Assembly: GCA_001802655.1 (NCBI GenBank)
Contig: MGZO01000020.1
Coordinates: forward strand, 23,970 to 31,124
Direction of reading: 5' to 3'
Origin: Hydrogenophilales bacterium RIFOXYD1_FULL_62_11
Lineage (GTDB): Bacteria > Pseudomonadota > Gammaproteobacteria > Burkholderiales > Thiobacillaceae
DNA length: 7,155 nt
Shown: in pieces, positions 4,935 to 7,155 of the stretch
How positions within the stretch are numbered: position 1 is the first letter of the stretch
Layout of the letters: each line of letters begins with the position of its first letter
The notes under the pieces: generated by a model
Told to the model about the DNA's origin: nothing
Database searches by the model: none
What the model saw: only the letters and a program-made list of their open reading frames with translations
Translations under genes and position numbers: made by a program

Positions 4935-5690
4935 ATGAAAACACGTCTCTCACCCTTATTCGCCAGCCTGCTCGTTCTGGGCCTCGCCACCCCGCTCCGG
5001 GCGGCGGAAGTCCAGGTCGCCGTCGCTGCCAACTTTACCGCGCCGATGCAGAAAATCGCCGCCGACTTCGAGAAGGCCACCGGCCATCAGGCGAAGCTGG
5101 CCTTTGGCGCCACCGGCAAGTTTTATGCGCAGATCAGGAACGGCGCGCCGTTCGAGATGCTGCTGGCAGCAGACGATGAAACGCCGGCCAAACTGGAAAA
5201 AGAAGGGCTCGCCGTGAGCGGCAGCCGCTTCACGTATTCGATCGGACAACTGGCGCTGTGGTCGGCCAAGCCCGGCTACGTCGACGCCAGAGGCGCGGTG
5301 CTGAAGCAGGGTGCGTTCAACCATCTGGCCATCGCCAACCCCAAGCTGGCGCCGTATGGTGCGGCCGCCGTCGAGAGCCTGACCCGGCTGGGCCTGCTCG
5401 GCAGCGTCGAAGGCAAGTTCGTGCAGGGCGAGAATATCGCGCAGACCTACCAGTTCGTCAGCACGGGCAACGCCGAGCTCGGCTTCGTCGCACTGTCGCA
5501 GATTGTCGAAAACGGCAAACTCAAGCGCGGTTCGGCCTGGATCGTCCCGTCCAGCCTGCACAGCCCGATTCGCCAGGACGCCGTGGTGCTGACGCTGGGA
5601 AAAGACAATCCCGCCGCGGCCGCGCTGGTCAGGTTTCTCAAATCCGATGCGGCGCGCGCGGTGATCAAGTCCTACGGCTACGCGCTGTAA
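4935..5690 (+). CDS. modA: ModA, periplasmic molybdate-binding protein
   Basis: 251-residue precursor of the solute-binding component of a molybdate ABC importer, acting in the periplasm. A Sec signal peptide is visible: MKTR, a hydrophobic stretch of about 14 residues, and a likely cleavage after LRA (residue 23), leaving AEVQVAVAANF. The binding fold shows AVAANFTAPM (Asn33) and FGATGKFYAQI (Thr60 region), corresponding to oxyanion-binding loops. Further blocks are GSRFTYSIGQLALWSAKPG and ANPKLAPYGAAAVE, plus a C-terminal KSYGYAL end. The AANF start and the GSRFTY block resemble Azotobacter vinelandii ModA2 more than E. coli ModA; this is from memory of that sequence, not an alignment. GGAGG at 4924-4928, 6 bases before the ATG, fixes the start. 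modB follows after 13 bp. Confidence 0.95.
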   Translation: MKTRLSPLFASLLVLGLATPLRAAEVQVAVAANFTAPMQKIAADFEKATGHQAKLAFGATGKFYAQIRNGAPFEMLLAADDETPAKLEKEGLAVSGSRFTYSIGQLALWSAKPGYVDARGAVLKQGAFNHLAIANPKLAPYGAAAVESLTRLGLLGSVEGKFVQGENIAQTYQFVSTGNAELGFVALSQIVENGKLKRGSAWIVPSSLHSPIRQDAVVLTLGKDNPAAAALVRFLKSDAARAVIKSYGYAL

Positions 5691-5703
5691 ACGGGGCAGG
5701 GGC

Positions 5704-6378
5704 ATGCTGAGCGACACCGACTGGAGTGCGATCCGGCTGACGTTTGAGCTGGCCAGCGTCACCACCTTGCTGCTGCTTGTCATCGGCACGCCCATCGCCT
5801 GGTGGCTGGCGCGCACGCGCTCGGCCTGGAAGGGGGCAATCGGCGCGGTGGTGGCACTTCCCATCGTGCTGCCGCCGACGGTGATCGGCTTTTATCTGCT
5901 GGTGGCGATGGGACCGAACGGGCCGGTTGGCCAGCTCACGCAATCCCTGGGGCTGGGCGTGCTGCCCTTCACCTTCGCCGGGCTGGTGGTGGCCTCGGTG
6001 TTCTACTCGCTGCCCTTCGTGGTGCAGCCGATCCAGAACGCTTTCGAGGCCATCGGCGAGCGCCCGCTGGAAGTGGCGGCCACGCTGCGCGCTTCGCCTT
6101 TCGACACTTTTTACAGCGTCGTGCTGCCGCTGGCGCGTCCCGGCTACCTCACCGCCACTGTGCTGGGCTTTGCCCATACGGTCGGAGAATTCGGTGTGGT
6201 GCTGATGATCGGCGGCAATATCCCGGACAAGACGCGCGTGGTGTCGGTGCAAATCTACGACCACGTGGAGGCGATGGAATACGCCCAGGCGCACTGGCTG
6301 GCGGCAGGTATGGTGGCGTTCTCCTTCGTTGTGTTGCTGGTGCTTTACACGCTCAACCCGACCGGGCGGCGTAAATGA
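5704..6378 (+). CDS. modB: ModB, molybdate ABC transporter permease
   Basis: 224-residue inner-membrane permease of the molybdate importer, forming the channel with ModC as ATPase. About five hydrophobic segments are visible at roughly 12-36, 46-69, 87-107, 149-170 and 197-217. The cytoplasmic coupling loop (EAA motif) is at about 123-147, reading EVAATLRASPFDTFYSVVLP with a terminal ARPG. The HTVGEFGVVLMIGGNIP block (158-174) and the following DKTRVVSVQIYDHVE are strong ModB signatures that separate it from sulfate permeases. Length is normal. Purine-rich GGGG stretches at 5693-5702 precede the ATG. The stop overlaps the modC start as ATGA, implying coupled translation. Confidence 0.96.
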   Translation: MLSDTDWSAIRLTFELASVTTLLLLVIGTPIAWWLARTRSAWKGAIGAVVALPIVLPPTVIGFYLLVAMGPNGPVGQLTQSLGLGVLPFTFAGLVVASVFYSLPFVVQPIQNAFEAIGERPLEVAATLRASPFDTFYSVVLPLARPGYLTATVLGFAHTVGEFGVVLMIGGNIPDKTRVVSVQIYDHVEAMEYAQAHWLAAGMVAFSFVVLLVLYTLNPTGRRK

Positions 6379-7155
6379 ACGCCGTCGTGCCATCGGGCAT
6401 TCGCGCCCGCTTCAAGCTCGACTATCGCGGCTTCTCGCTGGATGTGGATCTGAGCCTGCCCGGCCGTGGCGTGACCGTGTTGTTCGGCCATTCTGGTTCC
6501 GGCAAGACCACGCTGCTGCGCGCCATCGCCGGGCTGGAGCAGGTGGCGGGTGGTTTTCTCGAAGTGAACGGCGTGGTCTGGCAAGACGCGACGACCTTTC
6601 TGCCGACGCACCGACGCCCGCTGGGCTATGTATTCCAGGAAGCCAGCCTGTTTCATCACCTGAGCATTCGCCGTAACCTGGAATACGGCATGCGGCGGGT
6701 GCCGCATGCCGCGCGCAAGGTGTCGCTGGACCAGGCGGTGGAACTGCTGGGCATTGCACCGCTGCTCGACCGCATGCCGGACAAACTGTCCGGCGGCGAA
6801 AAACAGCGCGTCGCCATCGCCCGTGCGCTCGCCACCAGCCCGCGCATTCTGCTCATGGACGAACCGCTGGCCGCGCTCGACCTGAAACGCAAGCAGGAAA
6901 TCCTGCCCTATCTGGAGCGCCTGCACGACGAACTCGACATCCCCGTTTTATATGTGAGCCATGCCCCTGACGAAGTCGCGCGTCTGGCCGATCATTTAGT
7001 GGTATTGGAACAGGGTCGCGCCCTCGCCAGCGGCCCTCTGGGCGAAATCCTGGCACGGCTCGATCTGCCGATTCGACTGGGCGAAGACGCCGGTGTCGTG
7101 CTGGAAGGGGAGATCGCCGAACTCGACGCGGAATGGCACCTGGCGCGCGTCGTCT
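6375..7155 (+). CDS. modC: ModC, molybdate ABC transporter ATPase (3' end missing)
   Basis: First 260 residues of the ATP-binding subunit that powers ModAB; the frame is open to the window edge and no stop is reached. All nucleotide-binding motifs are intact: Walker A GHSGSGKT (38-45), Q-loop Gln88 in GYVFQEASLF, ABC signature LSGGE (138-142), Walker B ILLMDEP (158-164), D-loop ALDL (167-170) and switch His196. The EASLFHHLSIRRNLEYG stretch is typical of ModC. Beyond about residue 232 the regulatory molybdate/tungstate-binding (MOP-type) C-terminal domain should begin; only its start is present. Full-length family members are about 350-370 residues, so roughly 100 are missing. The ATG overlaps the modB stop by 4 bp, and GGGCGG upstream is only a weak ribosome-binding site. 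Confidence 0.96.
   Translation, partial: MNAVVPSGIRARFKLDYRGFSLDVDLSLPGRGVTVLFGHSGSGKTTLLRAIAGLEQVAGGFLEVNGVVWQDATTFLPTHRRPLGYVFQEASLFHHLSIRRNLEYGMRRVPHAARKVSLDQAVELLGIAPLLDRMPDKLSGGEKQRVAIARALATSPRILLMDEPLAALDLKRKQEILPYLERLHDELDIPVLYVSHAPDEVARLADHLVVLEQGRALASGPLGEILARLDLPIRLGEDAGVVLEGEIAELDAEWHLARVV

Noticed and set aside
4337..5080. Long open - strand frame (247 codons) across the end of nifQ, the spacer and the start of modA
   Set aside because: Mostly a shadow of nifQ and modA. The part in the spacer shows no family I recognise, and there is no ribosome-binding site.
4956..5864. 302-codon open frame on the - strand under modA and modB
   Set aside because: Antisense shadow. modA with its signal peptide and modB with its membrane segments and EAA loop are clear on the + strand.

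Overview
The window is a stretch of bacterial nitrogen-fixation (nif) operon running directly into a molybdate-transport (mod) operon, all on the + strand. High GC, GC-rich third codon positions and the order nifE-nifN-nifX-DUF269-DUF683-fdxB-nifQ-modABC point to a diazotrophic proteobacterium. A betaproteobacterium of the Rhodocyclales/Nitrosomonadales sort is my best guess, but that rests on gene order and protein style, not on a search.

Layout. 1-438 is the 3' end of nifE, whose start lies outside the window; its last codons contain a degenerate 7-bp tandem repeat. 456-1823 is nifN, 1861-2277 nifX, and 2270-2743 a DUF269 (NifX-associated) gene overlapping nifX by 8 bp. 2744-3091 is a 348-bp gap without a gene. 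Most of it (2811-3079) is a 269-bp element with perfect 23-bp terminal inverted repeats and two internal stem-loop lobes, which looks like a miniature inverted-repeat transposable element (MITE) that landed in the operon just before a ribosome-binding site. 3092-3412 is a DUF683 gene with an unusual N-terminal extension, 3421-3735 the nif-specific ferredoxin fdxB, and 3737-4723 a nifQ carrying an extra C-terminal region of about 138 residues. 4724-4934 is a 211-bp spacer with no recognised gene. 4935-5690 is modA, 5704-6378 modB and 6375 to the right edge modC, cut off by the window end.

How they work together. ModABC imports molybdate. NifQ is the nif-specific molybdenum donor for FeMo-cofactor assembly. 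NifE and NifN form the scaffold on which the cofactor precursor matures. NifX binds and carries precursor. FdxB is a 2[4Fe-4S] ferredoxin that probably supplies electrons or serves cluster assembly. The DUF269 and DUF683 proteins are small nif-conserved accessories. The window is thus a compact 'molybdenum in, cofactor out' module. The least ordinary parts are the structured element inside the operon, the NifQ C-terminal extension, the DUF683 N-terminal extension and the heptamer repeat at the nifE end. No terminator, CRISPR array, RNA gene or convincing promoter was found.
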